DNA of 64,000 bases from an uncultured Flavobacteriaceae bacterium. GTDB taxonomy: Bacteria; Bacteroidota; Bacteroidia; Flavobacteriales; Flavobacteriaceae. Of the stretch, positions 63,712 through 64,000 are shown in pieces. The stretch is from positions 124,001-188,000 of the forward strand of contig CANLVG010000004.1 of the NCBI GenBank assembly GCA_947494565.1, written 5' to 3'. The notes beneath the pieces are model-generated. The model saw only the letters and a program-made list of their open reading frames with translations, made no database searches and was not told the origin of the DNA. Numbering within the stretch: position 1 is the stretch's first letter; every line of letters begins with the position of its first letter. A program made the position numbers and the translations under genes.

Positions 63712-64000
63712 CTTCTAATCGATAACATGAATTCGCGCGTCGCATTCCGAAAATACGTCCGTTTTTGGCCTCGTAATTAACGTACAACGTACCATTCTCT
63801 AGCCATGCTTTTTGCAATCCTTCCTCCCTGTCATTGGTCAATTGGCGTTCTTTGGCAAGTTGACCGGTAGCATACCACTTCTTTTCGACCCCATTCTTTT
63901 TTCCGTTCAAGTAGTGTACTTCATGACCGAGTTGTCCATTTTCCCACCAGCTCTTATAACTTCCCGTCAAACGGTTTTGTTTGTAGTGTGATTCCACGCG
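63686..64000 (-). CDS. YwqK/MORN-repeat protein, N-terminus cut by window end
   Basis: The frame is open to the window edge, so the true start is outside; at least 104 residues are visible. Three MORN-like repeats are seen (SYKSWWENGQLGHEVHYLNG, VEKKWYATGQLAKERQL, LQKAWLENGTLYVNYEAKNG) followed by RIFGMRRANSCYRLEDE. It is often found beside SCO genes in flavobacteria as far as I recall. It overlaps the SCO start by 26 nt and is first of the visible operon genes. No toxin partner is seen. Confidence 0.65.
   Translation of the reverse strand, partial: RVESHYKQNRLTGSYKSWWENGQLGHEVHYLNGKKNGVEKKWYATGQLAKERQLTNDREEGLQKAWLENGTLYVNYEAKNGRIFGMRRANSCYRLEDEIVVRSN

Noticed and set aside
1-64000. tRNA, rRNA, CRISPR, insertion-sequence or prophage signals
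   Set aside because: I looked for tRNA T-arm-like strings, regularly spaced repeats with spacers, transposase frames and terminal inverted repeats and found none. The only regularly spaced repeats are the short 11-bp regulatory arrays.

Overview
The window looks like a chromosomal segment of a marine-type member of the Flavobacteriaceae (Bacteroidota). The support is two SusC/SusD pairs, many lipoproteins with short lipoboxes, CarboxypepD_reg-like domains on TonB-dependent receptors, DUF3078 and DUF6503 proteins, a Bacteroidota-type lycopene cyclase, and promoters of the TTG-N17-23-TAnnTTTG type. I assign no genus. I saw no rRNA or tRNA gene, no CRISPR array, no insertion sequence and no prophage.

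Layout, left to right. 1-4422: small secreted proteins, a DUF695/RraB-like protein, a pirin and a D-aminoacylase-type amidohydrolase lipoprotein. 4715-9839: a SusC/SusD pair followed upstream by the decayed 3' end of an M14 carboxypeptidase, together suggesting peptide or acyl-amino-acid use. 10083-19680: a likely phosphate-responsive cluster with a PiT-type phosphate transporter fused to a PhoU-like domain, a DUF6503 protein, a MORN-repeat protein, an orphan CarboxypepD_reg-like protein, a lipoprotein with an internal 343-residue duplication, and a TonB-dependent receptor. Four intergenic sites here carry AT-rich repeats in 11-bp steps (7-bp element plus 4-bp spacer), the geometry of PhoB/SphR boxes. 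This is the most interesting part of the window.

19752-28599: housekeeping genes (dgt, DUF3078 protein, dxs, tadA, a CLC protein lacking the gating glutamate, aspS). 28693-35466: a TetR-TolC-MFP-RND multidrug efflux operon with a perfect inverted repeat at its promoter. 35505-37594: an ECF-like sigma factor with a small membrane protein, and a polyprenyl diphosphate synthase that with crtY (50058-51200) points to carotenoid synthesis. 37597-49140: a five-gene operon of SusC, SusD, VCBS-repeat lipoprotein, vanadium haloperoxidase/PAP2 protein and CRTAC1-type protein; the last three are joined by ATGA stop-start overlaps.

49461-56881: a small lipoprotein, crtY, and a divergent metal locus (TonB-dependent receptor facing a DtxR-family regulator and a ZIP transporter), then an FAD oxidoreductase. 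56968-64000: a heavy-metal export operon read leftward: YwqK/MORN protein (cut by the window end), SCO protein, His-rich secreted protein, a CzcA/CusA-type pump fused to its own TolC-like channel, and the CusB-like adaptor.
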